64,000 nucleotides of DNA from Hofstenia miamia (lineage: Eukaryota > Xenacoelomorpha > Acoela), in contig SCFE01000031.1 of the NCBI GenBank assembly GCA_004352715.1, positions 1,003,960 through 1,067,959 of the forward strand, in the 5' to 3' direction. Position numbers and translations under genes: made by a program. This document shows positions 11,801 to 20,765 of the stretch, one piece after another. Under the pieces are notes generated by a model. That model had not been told where the DNA came from, did not search any database, and saw nothing but the letters and a program-made list of their open reading frames with translations. How positions within the stretch are numbered: position 1 is the first letter of the stretch; each line of letters starts with the position of its first letter.

Positions 11801-14507
11801 ACACAACTCAACTTTTAAATTTAAAAGCAAAAACGCATCCAGAATTTACTTGAAATTCAATTAAAAGCCTCCTGCTAGGTAGGTTATTGCCTCTCTCAAT
11901 GTTTCCTTCTGGTTTTTCTACAGGGTAGACACAAAGTTTCTAATCCCTCAAAAAATCTTAGAAAATTCTAATGAACCAATCAATTAATGTTAAAGTATTT
12001 ACTTACAGTTGTATAAGATTATAAATTCAACAAAATACAAACTTAGAAATTTATTCTACAGAGCAATTTGCAGTTGTTCCCCGTTGTTTGACCCGACAGC
12101 TATTAATTCGATGAAGGAATGACTCTTTTAGAGAAGTTTTTATCGTTTTATTGGACGGGTTCTTTAAGGACACTTTTCTGTAACACTATCCAGACGTTCT
12201 CAATTACATTCAAATCTGGTGAATTACCAAGCTAATCTCTCCAAATTGAATTTTGGTTTATGAGGTCAATCGTTGCCTTAGCAGTGGGTGCAGTTTCATC
12301 ATTTAGTTGTAAGATGTTCGCCTATTTTTTAGTGCTTGAAGTAGAAAGGCATAATCTGTTCGATTAATCATTGAAAAGAACATGTGCTTTCGAAAGCTTT
12401 GATAATCGGGCTTCAGGAGAGCCTTCATTCACCATTCTCCTTGGAAACTACAACCAGTCCTTAATATTTTTCTTTGTAGTCATTGGGCGTACATTTAACA
12501 TGTAAGCTGTTTTCCCCAAAATATCGTAACCTGACATAATCTCGCACTGTTGGTTTATACACTGAATTATTCGCCTTTTTCTACCCTATATGTGTTGTGC
12601 ACCCTGCAAGAGTCATATGGTCCTCCGTAGCCCCTTTTGCTACGTCTTTCAATTTAGTATTTAATTCATCAAAATAAAAGCTTTGGTTGATAATGGAGAT
12701 GCATATTATCTCCTGATAGACAAACCTTTCCCAATATCTCGAAAACAAATAACCACACATTCAAATCAAATTACAACTTATATTTGCTTGTTCTGTTTCA
12801 TTAACTAACTTTGACTCGACAAGATGTATAGAAGCTTTGTGAAAATGAAAATCTACATGATGTACAAGTCAAACATCCATTTTTCATCACTTTCAGTAAG
12901 TCATTGTTGATAGAAGCATTCACAACTTGTACTGAAGTACATTACACCTATTGATTGAAGAGAACTTTCTATCTATAGTATACACATATGTATACGTATT
13001 TCGTGAAACACTAATATTCGTGCAGATTTACCACAAAAATAACAATTTAGCACATATAATAAAACACTGAGCCACATACAGTAGAATTAACTCTCTTCCT
13101 CAATATCAGAGAATTCCATTACACTGTCATCTTCTGATATTGCATTTTTTGATAAAAATATCTTACTTATGTACAATATATTGTAAAGTAAATATCTTAC
13201 TTTATGATCTTCAGAAGTGTCCTGAATCATCTAACTTGAATTATTGTTATAAGTAAAACCAACTTAATTTGTTCGTTTTATCAGTAGACCATTTAAAGTT
13301 TTTTCAAACTGCTTGATATGCTTTAAATTATAGTTATATTATATATAATTGAATACACGGCTGGTTAGTGAATTGACAAAGCGTGTCTTCTGAAAACGGG
13401 ATTTTATTATGACTTTGTAATTGTAAAACTAAGCTGCTCTGTTAAATCAATAATATTACTGAAATTAAATGTTTTTGATATAAACTACATTGATAGGTGT
13501 TATGACTGCATAATATGCATCGATAATAGTACACTAGCAGGTTTTCTTGTTGGTTCAAGCTACTTTAGTTAAATAACATTTAACTACTGGCTAGGGATAC
13601 TGGCATGGACAAACCAACGGGCCATTTTTATGGGTACGGGCACGGGCCCTCCCCCAGGTTATGTCAATAGCACGATATCTTTTAAGTTGAATTACTCTAA
13701 AACTTTTGTCTATTTCTGGGTTTTTTGAACATTTCCAAGTTTACTAAAATTGGTTGTGAATGGTAAAATCACTTCGGGGCATTTCCTGACACCTTCTCTA
13801 AATTTGTGGGAATCATAAAAGAGATATCAATACATGATACCGCCTCTGCATCGTTAAGACCAAGTGTCATTTAGATCTCAGCTTTCATCCCTTTTGCATT
13901 TCTTCTGTTCATTATTGTATTATTGCGCCTAAAACACTTGAAAAGATGAACAAATTTTCATTGAAAATTACGATTTTTAAAAAAATTGAATTCTCTTCAT
14001 TCCAAATGTTCAGCTATTTATACGTTTGGAAGCCCATGAGATCAACAACGAACTTTAATTCTTACTATAATAGGCCTCTCAATCCATTAAGGGTTGCTTT
14101 GTGCAAGAGGTGTTCAAAAATCCCCAGGCCGTTTAAGGTTATAAAGGTACTGAACTATATTTTCTGAAAATGGTAAAATAGAATTATTTGACCTCAGCAG
14201 TTGACCCATCCGATTTATTTTTTATGCAATTTTATGCAAAAATTAACAATGTCATTTTAATATTTTCTGTGGAATGACGCTTGTTGTGGTATTAAACCAC
14301 TTGCTGCATTTCATTTTGGTTTCTATGTAGTGTTGTGTTGTATTTAGTTTTGCTACAAATAATGCGAATTTTTTTCGTAATCTTGATCAACAATAATAAT
14401 TTTATATTTAGTTGCTCAACCCCAACATGGACCTCAGAACAGTCAAACATTTGATTTGGAAAAGTAACAATGATCTCATTCTCCATTTTAAACAGATAAA
14501 GAAGTAG
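1..14507 (+). CDS. WDR48: WDR48 (UAF1), 3' half of the gene, nine exon pieces
   Basis: WDR48/UAF1 is a WD40 scaffold that activates the deubiquitinases USP1, USP12 and USP46 and, through its C-terminal SUMO-like domain, brings them to FANCI/FANCD2 and PCNA. I joined exons 1-11, 514-621, 3132-3222, 3574-3675, 4354-4463, 4877-4987, 8718-8797, 10054-10291 and 14412-14507. All phases fit and give about 311 residues from 514 to the TAG at 14505-14507. The product aligns from about residue 370 of human WDR48 (after the beta-propeller) to the C-terminus, covering the ancillary domain and SUMO-like domain. Diagnostic matches are [44 protein letters not shown] and [16 protein letters not shown]. The propeller exons lie upstream of the window. 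Two introns start with GC. A complete hAT element sits in the second intron. Exon recognition is from remembered homology, not a search, but the run of matches is long and collinear. Confidence 0.95.
514..621 (+). CDS. WDR48: WDR48 exon, start of ancillary domain
   Basis: The acceptor is CTACTTAG at 506-513 and the donor is GTAAAT at 622; both ends are in phase 0 (36 codons). The translation ends with [15 protein letters not shown], matching the YVPNWFSVDLKTG stretch of vertebrate WDR48. Confidence 0.9.
1038..2654 (-). CDS. hAT transposase (BED finger to hATC domain, core unsequenced)
   Basis: One open frame runs across the gap at its stated size, so the gap length looks correct. The likely start is the second methionine ([15 protein letters not shown]). 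An N-terminal BED zinc finger follows, with the pair CTKC and later H and H in [12 protein letters not shown]. The C-terminal hAT dimerisation region shows [15 protein letters not shown] followed by ANCERSFS. The frame ends soon after NRI, so the extreme C-terminus may be slightly short or cut by a stop. The catalytic RNase H-like core lies in the N run (1301-2151) and cannot be judged. The transposase would cut and paste the element by binding its terminal repeats. Activity is unknown. Confidence 0.9.
   Translation of the reverse strand: MRVRLLQHSICQRLHEMGRTKSEKRLRYEKFIILSTNSDGESSYTCTKCNSSLPGIKAANFISHSEDHFLRCHPEINKEINESTSQRQLQISDSFNVVSQEARLLEEIALSFAHTILPMNFFRCSRIEKFIENVIKRRKLPAYKTIEKYIDKLSNSKIKEVQQAEYYXXXXXXXXXXXXXXXXXXXXXXXXXXXXXXXXXXXXXXXXXXXXXXXXXXXXXXXXXXXXXXXXXXXXXXXXXXXXXXXXXXXXXXXXXXXXXXXXXXXXXXXXXXXXXXXXXXXXXXXXXXXXXXXXXXXXXXXXXXXXXXXXXXXXXXXXXXXXXXXXXXXXXXXXXXXXXXXXXXXXXXXXXXXXXXXXXXXXXXXXXXXXXXXXXXXXXXXXXXXXXXXXXXXXXXXXXXXXXXXXXXXXXXXXXXXXXXXXXXXXXXXXXXXXXXXXXXXXXXXXXXXXXEFDEVIKKKPRMDKAESFTLIQEFEKFDSEINIPDKTAFEFFSQNTSFTKLRDAAHALLGILPSPANCERSFSRAAILTDGRQNRI
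1301..2151. other. Assembly gap (851 N)
   Basis: Run of N inside the hAT transposase gene. Protein calls across it reflect no sequence. Confidence 1.
2886..2961. repeat. Paired 18-bp perfect palindromes in hAT right end
   Basis: TTTAAACGGCCGTTTAAA occurs at 2886-2903 and again at 2944-2961. Each copy is identical to its own complement. They lie in the subterminal region of the hAT element and probably belong to its transposase-binding array. Confidence 0.9.
3132..3222 (+). CDS. WDR48: WDR48 exon with apparent GC donor
   Basis: The acceptor is TTTAAAG at 3131. The translation [20 protein letters not shown] fits human [20 protein letters not shown]. No GT occurs between the last homologous residues and about 3330. 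The best end is CATG followed by GCAAAA at 3223, leaving one base that joins TG of the next exon in frame. Confidence 0.85.
3574..3675 (+). CDS. WDR48: WDR48 exon
   Basis: Acceptor TTTTAG at 3573. The translation [17 protein letters not shown] matches human LNLGGLLLQALLEYWPR. The phase of the next exon selects the donor at 3676 (GTTTGT) rather than the GT at 3669. Confidence 0.88.
4354..4463 (+). CDS. WDR48: WDR48 exon
   Basis: Acceptor TTTAG at 4353, donor GTGATT at 4464. The translation ends [17 protein letters not shown], matching human GNGYFQVPPHTPVIFGE. Confidence 0.9.
4877..4987 (+). CDS. WDR48: WDR48 exon with apparent GC donor
   Basis: Acceptor TTTAG at 4876. The translation from [10 protein letters not shown] to WILEVVVE aligns without gaps to human AGGRTLFRLL through WVIDITVD. 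Keeping that ungapped alignment into the next exon needs a donor GCATGA at 4988. A GT at 4982 is the alternative and would drop two residues. Confidence 0.88.
5830..5873. repeat. (AAT)n microsatellite
   Basis: About 14 uninterrupted AAT units in a WDR48 intron. Confidence 0.95.
6042..6690. repeat. Cluster of inverted repeats with CACTGCCGTAAAGTAAA core
   Basis: A core resembling TACACTGCCGTAAAGTAAA appears as an arm pair around 6042-6095, where the two arms could fold on each other. It appears again in right-end orientation near 6149 (GCGGCAGTGTACGTAAAC) and at about 6670-6690 (TTTACTTTACGGCAGTGTAC). This looks like one or more overlapping MITE remnants in a WDR48 intron. No clear target duplication was found. 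Confidence 0.5.
7335..7677. mobile_element. Non-autonomous hAT-type MITE
   Basis: The left end is TAGAGATGTGCGC and the complement of the right end is TAGAGAAGTGCGC, one mismatch in 13. The flanks are CTTAATAA (7327-7334) and TTTAATAA (7678-7685), an 8-bp duplication with one change that follows the hAT pattern nTnnnnAn. The 343-bp interior is GC-richer than its surroundings, with several ACCGCGGTA-like motifs and no open frame. Confidence 0.8.
8718..8797 (+). CDS. WDR48: WDR48 exon
   Basis: Acceptor TATTTTAG at 8717, donor GTAAGA at 8798. The translation [19 protein letters not shown] matches human KNMPKFNKIPFYLQPHASS. It ends with two bases of a split codon that the next exon completes. 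Confidence 0.88.
10054..10291 (+). CDS. WDR48: WDR48 exon, SUMO-like domain
   Basis: Phase selects the acceptor TTTTAAG at 10053 over the TTTAG at 10015. The translation [20 protein letters not shown] aligns with human [20 protein letters not shown]. A low-complexity S/N/G linker follows, then LYCNDT. The donor is GTACGT at 10292. Confidence 0.95.
11921..12606 (-). pseudogene. Degenerate Tc1/mariner element
   Basis: The - strand reads, with stops and shifts, a transposase C-terminus. [18 protein letters not shown] corresponds to the QQDNAP-H catalytic block, and [19 protein letters not shown] is the classic Tc1 motif before the third acidic residue. An upstream fragment [13 protein letters not shown] belongs to the N-terminal half. 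Possible ends are CAGGGTAGACAC at 11921 (after TA) and GTGCACCCTG ending at 12606. The end assignment is weak. The element sits in the last WDR48 intron. Confidence 0.7.
14412..14507 (+). CDS. WDR48: WDR48 terminal exon
   Basis: Acceptor ATATTTAG at 14411. Phase 0 translation [18 protein letters not shown] continues to HFKQIKK and stops with TAG. Human WDR48 ends [20 protein letters not shown] onward, so this is clearly the C-terminus. The first AATAAA downstream is at 14912-14917. Confidence 0.96.
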   Translation: MLNPNMDLRTVKHLIWKSNNDLILHFKQIKK

Positions 14508-15649
14508 ATAAATTTTTTAAAATTGTAGTTTTAGTTTTGAATAGATATTTATTTTTTTCAAATGTAATCTAGCTATAATATGAACATAATTTATGTATTG
14601 TATTAAGGCCAAGCAAGTACAAATGTCTCTACTAGCATTCATTCATCTATAAAAATGTCAGCTTAACAATATTGCAACTTACTAGACATTGGTCAGATTT
14701 TGATATTCTTTGAAATTTTGATATGATATTTGAAATATAAAAAATGCCCTTTTCGCTATCACGAAAGTGTTTTCTATTAATAAGTTTCATCTGAATACGT
14801 ACCAGTTTTTCTGCATAGACTGGACATGACTAATTAGACATTGTAAAATGTTTTTCAAATTGATTCATTTTCTGTTAGGGACAGCACATGTATATTTATT
14901 CATAAGTTCAAAATAAAGAATCTGGAATACCTAGTAAAACATCCTAGTAAAAAATGTAAAAAAAATTCCCTAAGAAGCACATCAATCACTTTTTTTAGAT
15001 TTAGACCCCTTTCAATAGATAATTGAGAAAAGCAAATTATTAAAATGAAAACATTTAAGTCAGAAATAGATCATCAGATTACGTTAGCAATTAACTATAG
15101 TACAAAGGATTAGGTCATTGGTTCAACAGTTTCTAAGGCGGTTCTGACCAGGGCTTTCAAATCAAATTCAAATTTTCAAAATTTCAAATCAATTTTTGTA
15201 AAATTTTAAACTTCAAATTTCAAAACAAACTTTAAAGGCTAAAGAGCCAATTTTTGCAAAATTTGCAAATCAACATTATTAAGTTTCCCCGATATAATTT
15301 CAAGGTACATTTTTAAATATATCATAGATCTAGAATTAATCTTAATATTGAAAATTTATTCATTTAAGTAATATTCTGGGACTAATCAATTTAGCATGTT
15401 TGATAATTAAGCTAATAATGGACACATTTTGCAAGCTTTGTGACTATCATTTTGTTTCTGTGATTTGCGTGAAATAATTAAATAAGCAATATCAACGTAA
15501 TTAAAAGTCATATGGGCATTTAATACATATTTGCTCTCTATGCAATAAGTACAATAATCCTATTTTCTTTCTACATAAACAATGTACCTGGCACAACCAA
15601 TTTATGTTCTACTATATATACTTCATATTTCTTGTACAATATTTTGCTG
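14508..15649. other. Intergenic / WDR48 3' flank
   Basis: No gene recognised. AT-rich; near 15160-15260 it holds a simple-sequence patch built from TCAAATTT-like units. Confidence 0.6.
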
Positions 15650-16030
15650 CACTAAAACTAAGAATAAACCCATCTAAAACTCAATTTTGCTTAATTAGAC
15701 CTAAATTTAACAATAGTTACATAAGTCCAATTTAATTGAAATTTAATGACGCATACATAGAACAAGTTTTCTTTTAAATATTTAGGTATCGTTTTTTATT
15801 CTCAACTTAATTTTACAAAACAAATAACTAGTGTTATTAAGAAAATGGCTATTTCAATTAAAGCTCTTAGCAATGTATCACAACAGCTTCAAACCACAGC
15901 AAAAAATTCAATTAATTCACACCTTAATACTAAGTCACTTTAATTATAGAAACATACTGTATACTGACATCAATTAACTACTTTTGAATCAATCCAATGT
16001 GCGAATAAAATGGGCTAAAAATTGCAATCA
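15650..16030 (+). pseudogene. LINE reverse-transcriptase C-terminal fragment
   Basis: With frameshifts and stops the + strand reads NPSKTQFCLIRPK, then YLGIVFYSQLNFTKQITS, VIKKMAISIKALSNVSQQL and a tail like NQSNVRIKWAKNC. These line up with the same segments of the intact reverse transcriptase at 19481-20524 (YLGVTIDSKLKFNSHINLI and following), so both come from the same or closely related CR1/Jockey-like LINE families. Both ends are truncated and the copy is inactive. Confidence 0.75.
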
Positions 16031-16234
16031 TTTATATTTTTTTTCGAATTTGACATTAATATATTTACGAAATCAACGTTACAAATATAATCTAAGTTGC
16101 AAATTATCAATCTTGGTTACAAATAAACTACAATAATTAAAACTTGATTACCAATCAACATTACTCATAATCAATTTAAGGTAAGTATATTTAAATTTAG
16201 ACATATTGAAGTAAACTTCCTAAAATACAGATCT

Positions 16235-16930
16235 TCAGCATAAAAAAACAACAGGTTTATTGAACGTTCGGTAGAAGAAGACTTCGTCCAACTGTTTTGC
16301 TGAGCCAACGGCTAACGACACAAGCACTATTTGCCATTTGAATTGCAACACTGATTCTTTGCATAAGGAATTCCTGAGAATAAGCCTGATTGGTGCATGT
16401 ACGGATACGAGCTGCAAGTGTTTTGAGAAATTCAAAAGATTCAGATCCACAATTGCCTTGAACTTCAAAGGCTATATGTTGAAAGTCGTAGCCAGCATCA
16501 ATTAGTTGTCGTTATTTATTTCTTTGTTCGCTCAGCATTTTCTGCAGCCTTTAGGGGGAGCATAATTGTTGACTCTACTTGGGGCCAGAGCATCGACTGC
16601 AGTTACATCCCAAAGAAGAACTCGATTTCGCTTCCACGGAACCAATGTCATTCCGTTGGGACGTTTGCCGTCTAAACGTGACAAACCAGGTGGTTCTAAT
16701 GTCATTAAGCGTGTTGTGGCGAGAAAAGCGACCTGCACTCTTTTTGCAAGAAAGCCCCTGCCTCCCATCAGAATCAACCAATGAGCCACAAATACAACTG
16801 CGAGGCTCACAAGCTTTACAACCAAGTCTCTGTGCAATAGCAACCCTGAGACCTATGTTAGTCATTTTAAGACCTAGATTCAAAGAAGGATATTCATTTA
16901 ACCGTGCACATGCTATTTTTCCTTGATAAG
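16235..16930 (-). pseudogene. Retroelement C-terminal module (GKRPDG type), degenerate
   Basis: Read on the - strand across three frames, this gives a recognisable series. [12 protein letters not shown] is followed by Cys/His-rich [20 protein letters not shown], then [20 protein letters not shown]. Next come [20 protein letters not shown] and [20 protein letters not shown], and finally FLKTLAARI and FLMQRISVAIQMANSACVV. This order is familiar from the C-terminal ends of reverse-transcriptase proteins predicted in many marine invertebrates. The spaced acidic residues in DGKRPNG and WDVT resemble a PD-(D/E)XK nuclease core, which is inference. The copy is disrupted by at least two frameshifts. 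It is clearly richer in GC than its surroundings. Confidence 0.65.
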
Positions 16931-17011
16931 CTGAAGGCGATTGTTATCTTGCGCATCAAAAGTCACTGAGACGACGAAACTGCAGCATAAAAAACCTTCA
17001 TCCAGCTTTTT

Positions 17012-17249
17012 TTATTCAGTGGGTTGCTCGGGAGGGTAAGAAACCGAACTTTGACTATTCCAAATACTAAAAACTGCCTCACCTGGACTAGTCATTAGAA
17101 GGGATTTTAGTTTGTCTTCACATATCGAATTTTTTGGTTCTTGATCTTCACTTGAACCAAACAAAATAGAAATGCCATGGTTAGCTTTAGAGTGTTCCTC
17201 ATTCTGGCTTTGAATGCTTTCTATCAAATTATCATAATGAACAACATCT
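17012..17249 (-). CDS. Candidate 3'-terminal exon of an unidentified gene
   Basis: On the - strand a good acceptor, TTTCTTGTTGCAG, is followed by an open frame beginning (G)AT GTT GTT. It encodes about 79 residues rich in S, E, Q and N (DVVHYDNLIESIQSQNEEHS onward, ending SVSYPPEQPTE) and then TAA. No family is recognised. Just upstream on the same strand is a hydrophobic run (LPCTALIALAAFLSSKLAF) ending at a GTATGT donor-like site. The two frames do not join, so their link is unclear. It may be a retroelement remnant rather than a host exon. Confidence 0.3.
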
Positions 17250-17655
17250 GCAACAAGAAACATACCAGGCTGTTAAAGGCAAGCTTTGAGGAAAGAAATG
17301 CTGCGAGTGCTATGAGAGCAGTGCAAGGCAAACCTATACCACTTATATAGCAGAAATCAAGATATTAACAAAAACTTTCTAAATCAACAATGCATTATTT
17401 ATAAAAAGTTCTGAACTACTTTCTTTAAGATTTTAATAATATTGTTTCATACCACAAATCCAACTTTCTATTCTCAAATATTGCTTACACATAATCATAG
17501 AACCCTAAAAATTAAGCCTCTTCCATATAACAAGAAAATAATCTCTTAAAAGTGCTCACCGCATATCTAATTTTTTTAAATTAATCAATGGTGGGAAAGT
17601 AAGTCGAATTTTTTGATTGTGTATATTTTAAACATAATATAAAATTCTACACGAT

Positions 17656-18639
17656 ATGACTATGAATAATGAAATTGTTAACAAATTTAATGAATTAAGG
17701 AACTTGGTAAATTGTTCAAGAGGCAAGACTATAGATGATGCACTTTTATTGAGCCACGAATCTATTTTGTCTGAACTTAAAAGTTTATTGATATTGGGAA
17801 ATACTGTCAGTCATAATGAAAAAAGTTACTCCAATATTTTAAAAAGAAATAAATTAAACCAAACAAGCAGCTATTATATTAAATGTACAAGCAAAAATTT
17901 AGCGAATAAAGAACCTATAACAAGTACTGATATTTCAAATGTTACTCAAGATATTCTTAAAGAAATTCAAGATGCTAAGGATTTTCCTAAAATTAGAAAG
18001 ATATTCCCAAATAAGAATAATGAACTTGTTTTTGCTTGTCAATCTAAAGCTGATGTTGAGGTTATTAAAAATAATATCGGGAAAAATAAGTCTTATAATT
18101 TTGTAGAATACAAAAAGATTGCACCTAAGCTAAAAATTCTAAATGTACCGAGTTATTTTTTAGAAAACTTAAGTGCACCTGAAATCAAAGAAAAAATATT
18201 AGTTGAAAACCCAAAGTTGCAAGATTTGTGTGGTTTAAATGATTCAATGTTTGAAATATTATTTACTAAGATTAACGGATATAGCAAAACCTCAATTATT
18301 TTCATTAAAGTATCCCCAAAAGTACGGAAATTCTTGCTTGACAACAGCATACATATTGGTCTTCAGATGTGCAAGGTCAGTGAACATTTTTATGCACGTA
18401 TGTGTTCTAATTGTGGAATGTATGGACACTCAAGAAATAAGTGTTTAAGAAAATCACATGTGTGTATGTTCTGTGCAGAAAATTACATATATACAAATTG
18501 TCCAAATAAGAACAATCCTTGTTTATATAAATGTGTAATTTGCAGCACTTCATACCCTGAGAAATGTAATCATTCAACTTTTTCGAAAGATTGTTCAATT
18601 TATTTGTCTAATATTAAAGTAATAATGCAGAGAAACTGA
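17656..18639 (+). CDS. LINE ORF1 (gag-like nucleic-acid chaperone), intact
   Basis: This is a 327-residue uninterrupted frame. The C-terminal third has retroelement zinc knuckles. C250-x2-C253-x4-H258-x4-C263 is perfect CCHC. A second (C270, C273, C282) has lost its histidine, and a third is the C293/C296/H306/C313 type. Upstream, the stretch around VSPKVRKFLLDNSIHIGLQM with CKVSEHFYARMCSNC matches the RRM-like plus CCHC layout of ORF1 in CR1/Jockey-type LINEs. ORF1 proteins bind the element's RNA and form the retrotransposition particle. The start codon chosen is the first in-frame ATG after a non-coding AT-rich leader. Decayed ORF2 follows on the same strand. Confidence 0.85.
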   Translation: MTMNNEIVNKFNELRNLVNCSRGKTIDDALLLSHESILSELKSLLILGNTVSHNEKSYSNILKRNKLNQTSSYYIKCTSKNLANKEPITSTDISNVTQDILKEIQDAKDFPKIRKIFPNKNNELVFACQSKADVEVIKNNIGKNKSYNFVEYKKIAPKLKILNVPSYFLENLSAPEIKEKILVENPKLQDLCGLNDSMFEILFTKINGYSKTSIIFIKVSPKVRKFLLDNSIHIGLQMCKVSEHFYARMCSNCGMYGHSRNKCLRKSHVCMFCAENYIYTNCPNKNNPCLYKCVICSTSYPEKCNHSTFSKDCSIYLSNIKVIMQRN

Positions 18640-18699
18640 TGATTGACTAACACAATTAGGATACGTAAATTTTCATGATTCTTACCTAATTATGTCTAA

Positions 18700-19312
18700 T
18701 TTGAACAATTATGGAACTCCATTCATACCAAGTGAGGCATATCAAAGTAAAAACTAGAAGTTCCAAGGATTTTAGTACTTAATTGTAGAACTCTAAGAAA
18801 CAAAAAATTTAAATTCGTTATTAACTGATATTCTCACATATGAAATAGATGTCTGTATAGTTAGTAAAATTTGGTTTGACTGTGAAATATCTGGCTGGAT
18901 ATTTTTTGTTTTAGAAAAGATCGGAAAATTTCGAATAAAAGGCACAGAAGTGGTGGTGTATGTATTCATGTTAAAAGCAATATTGAAAGTAATCTCGTAA
19001 TATTTACTGAAGCGATTAATATAGAATTATTGTGGATCAAAATACTGTTTAATAAGAAGTTAATGTACATTGCCGGATTGTATAATCCACCAAATTTACT
19101 GTTGCTAAGAAAAATGAAGTTCGAGATTGTATCTCTGATTGCATAGAAAATTTAATTTTAAGTAACCAGGTATTATTTTTTATTATTGGTGGTGACTTTA
19201 ATGATCTCAATGTTGATGAGCTGTCAAGTTCTATATGTATGACAAAACTCAATCATAAAAATACAAGAAAATTAAGAAACCTAGATAACGCTATAGCCTC
19301 TCATCCTAATTT
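18700..19312 (+). pseudogene. LINE ORF2, endonuclease part (decayed)
   Basis: Frames alternate but the text of an APE-type endonuclease is visible: VLNCRTLRNKKFKFVIN, GGVCIHVKSNIESNLVIF, IELLWIKILFNKKLMYIAGL followed by YNPPN, and IGGDFNDLNVDELSS, where GDFN is a conserved catalytic block. It ends with LDNAIASHPNL at the point where another LINE is inserted. It belongs to the element that carries ORF1 just upstream. Confidence 0.75.
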
Positions 19313-20765
19313 ATAAGATAAGATAAGATAAGAGAATCTTTATTCAAATAAATGTTAACAATTAAATAACTGATAATTTATTTGAATAGCGTCATTAAAT
19401 TCACAAAAACACATATATACAATTCACATAAATTACAAAAGAAATCTTGCAGGCTATGGATAAATTCCTATAGTACTATTTTAATAACGAGTTATAGTAT
19501 AGTCATTGTTATAAAATTTGTATCCTAGCCATGATTTTCCAGAAATATATTTTTGCTTAAGGAAGATTTTTAAATGCTTTTTAAAAGGTTTCAATTTTTC
19601 AATATTTTTAATTTCTTTAGGTAGCGAATTCCAGGTTCGAATGGCGACATTAATGAAGGATTTCTTTAAAACGTTCTTCTTATACTTAACGCATGTAAAA
19701 AGCTTTGATCTTGAATTCTGTTTATGAATAAATCCCGGTATTTTAATCGTATTATAAGGTGGTAGGTTTCTGATTAGTTTGAAGAATGTCAGAAGGGTAT
19801 TTAACATAACTAGTTGTTTTGGAAAAAGAATTGACCTAGAAATGTACTGTTTGGTTTGCGATGAGTTTTTCGTTGTGATATTTAATGCCCATCTTAATTG
19901 AACATTAAGTTTTTTATAAAGCACTTCGTTTAGATCAGTAAATAAAATGTTTGCGTAATTAAGGTGACTCATGATGAAAGCATGGAAGAATTGAATTATG
20001 GCACAAGGTGGTAATTGCCTAACTACTAGTGTCATACTTTTTATACCTATAGCTAATTTTCTAACTATCAGATTGATGTGAGAGTTGAATTTTAGCTTTG
20101 AATCAATTGTTACTCCTAGGTACTTGAAAGTGTCCACAATAGGAACATTAATATTATTTACACATAAAGTCACTGCAGAAACATCGTAATTGTTTTTATT
20201 CGGCGGCAAAATACAAAATTCTGTTTTAGCTTCATTAATATTCAACTTGTGCATGCAAAAGTATTTTGACAATTTGTTACAATTCAATTCTATAGATTCC
20301 GCTGCTAGTTGCATTGATGAATTATCGCTGAAAATGCAAGTGTCATCGGCATATTGGATTAAATTGCAATTAATTATAGAATGCATGTCATTTACATAAA
20401 TACTAAAAAGAAGAGGACCTAGAATCGTACCTTGAGGCACCCCATTGCAAACCGGTAACCATTCTGAAAAAATATCATTTAATTTAACTCTTTGGAATCT
20501 TTGACTGAGGTAACTAGTTATCAATTGTTTACTATTACTAGAAAATCCTAAGTAAGATAGTTTTTCAATTAGAATGTTATGATTAATCGAATCAAAGGCT
20601 TTTGAAAGATCTAAACAAGCTATAGCTACAAATTTATTAGAATCAAGTGATGCTCTCCAAGTTTCAGTAGCGTTTAATAGTGCATCAGTTGTTGAGAAAT
20701 TTTTGCGAAAACCAAATTGCGTGTTTGATAATAAATTATATTTATTTAAATGTTCAGTTATTTAA
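19313..20765 (-). mobile_element. Young 5'-truncated LINE inserted antisense into another LINE
   Basis: The 3' end (lowest coordinate) has an AATAAA signal (complement of 19339-19344) and a pentanucleotide tail, CTTAT repeated about four times on its own strand (19313-19332). Such microsatellite tails are usual for CR1/Jockey-like LINEs. The 5' end is cut within the reverse transcriptase. The coding frame is open to the 5' break, unlike the LINE around it, so this is the later insertion. It splits the host ORF2 between endonuclease and reverse transcriptase. Confidence 0.85.
19481..20765 (-). CDS. LINE reverse transcriptase, C-terminal part, open
   Basis: The frame is open from the truncation point, although the first ATG lies at 20524. 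Conserved blocks in order are NTQFGFRKNFSTTDALL, LDLSKAFDSINHNIL, GVPQGTILGPLLFSIYVND, then the catalytic YADD in LIQYADDTCIFSD, and FKYLGVTIDSKLKFNSHI. The C-terminal extension ends NNDYTITRY. The enzyme copies LINE RNA at the nicked target. The N-terminal endonuclease and ORF1 are absent from this copy, so it cannot move by itself, but no inactivating change is visible in what remains. Confidence 0.9.

Noticed and set aside
16566-16926. Two long + strand frames over the GC-rich patch
   Set aside because: They are antisense shadows of the GKRPDG module, whose motifs read on the - strand.
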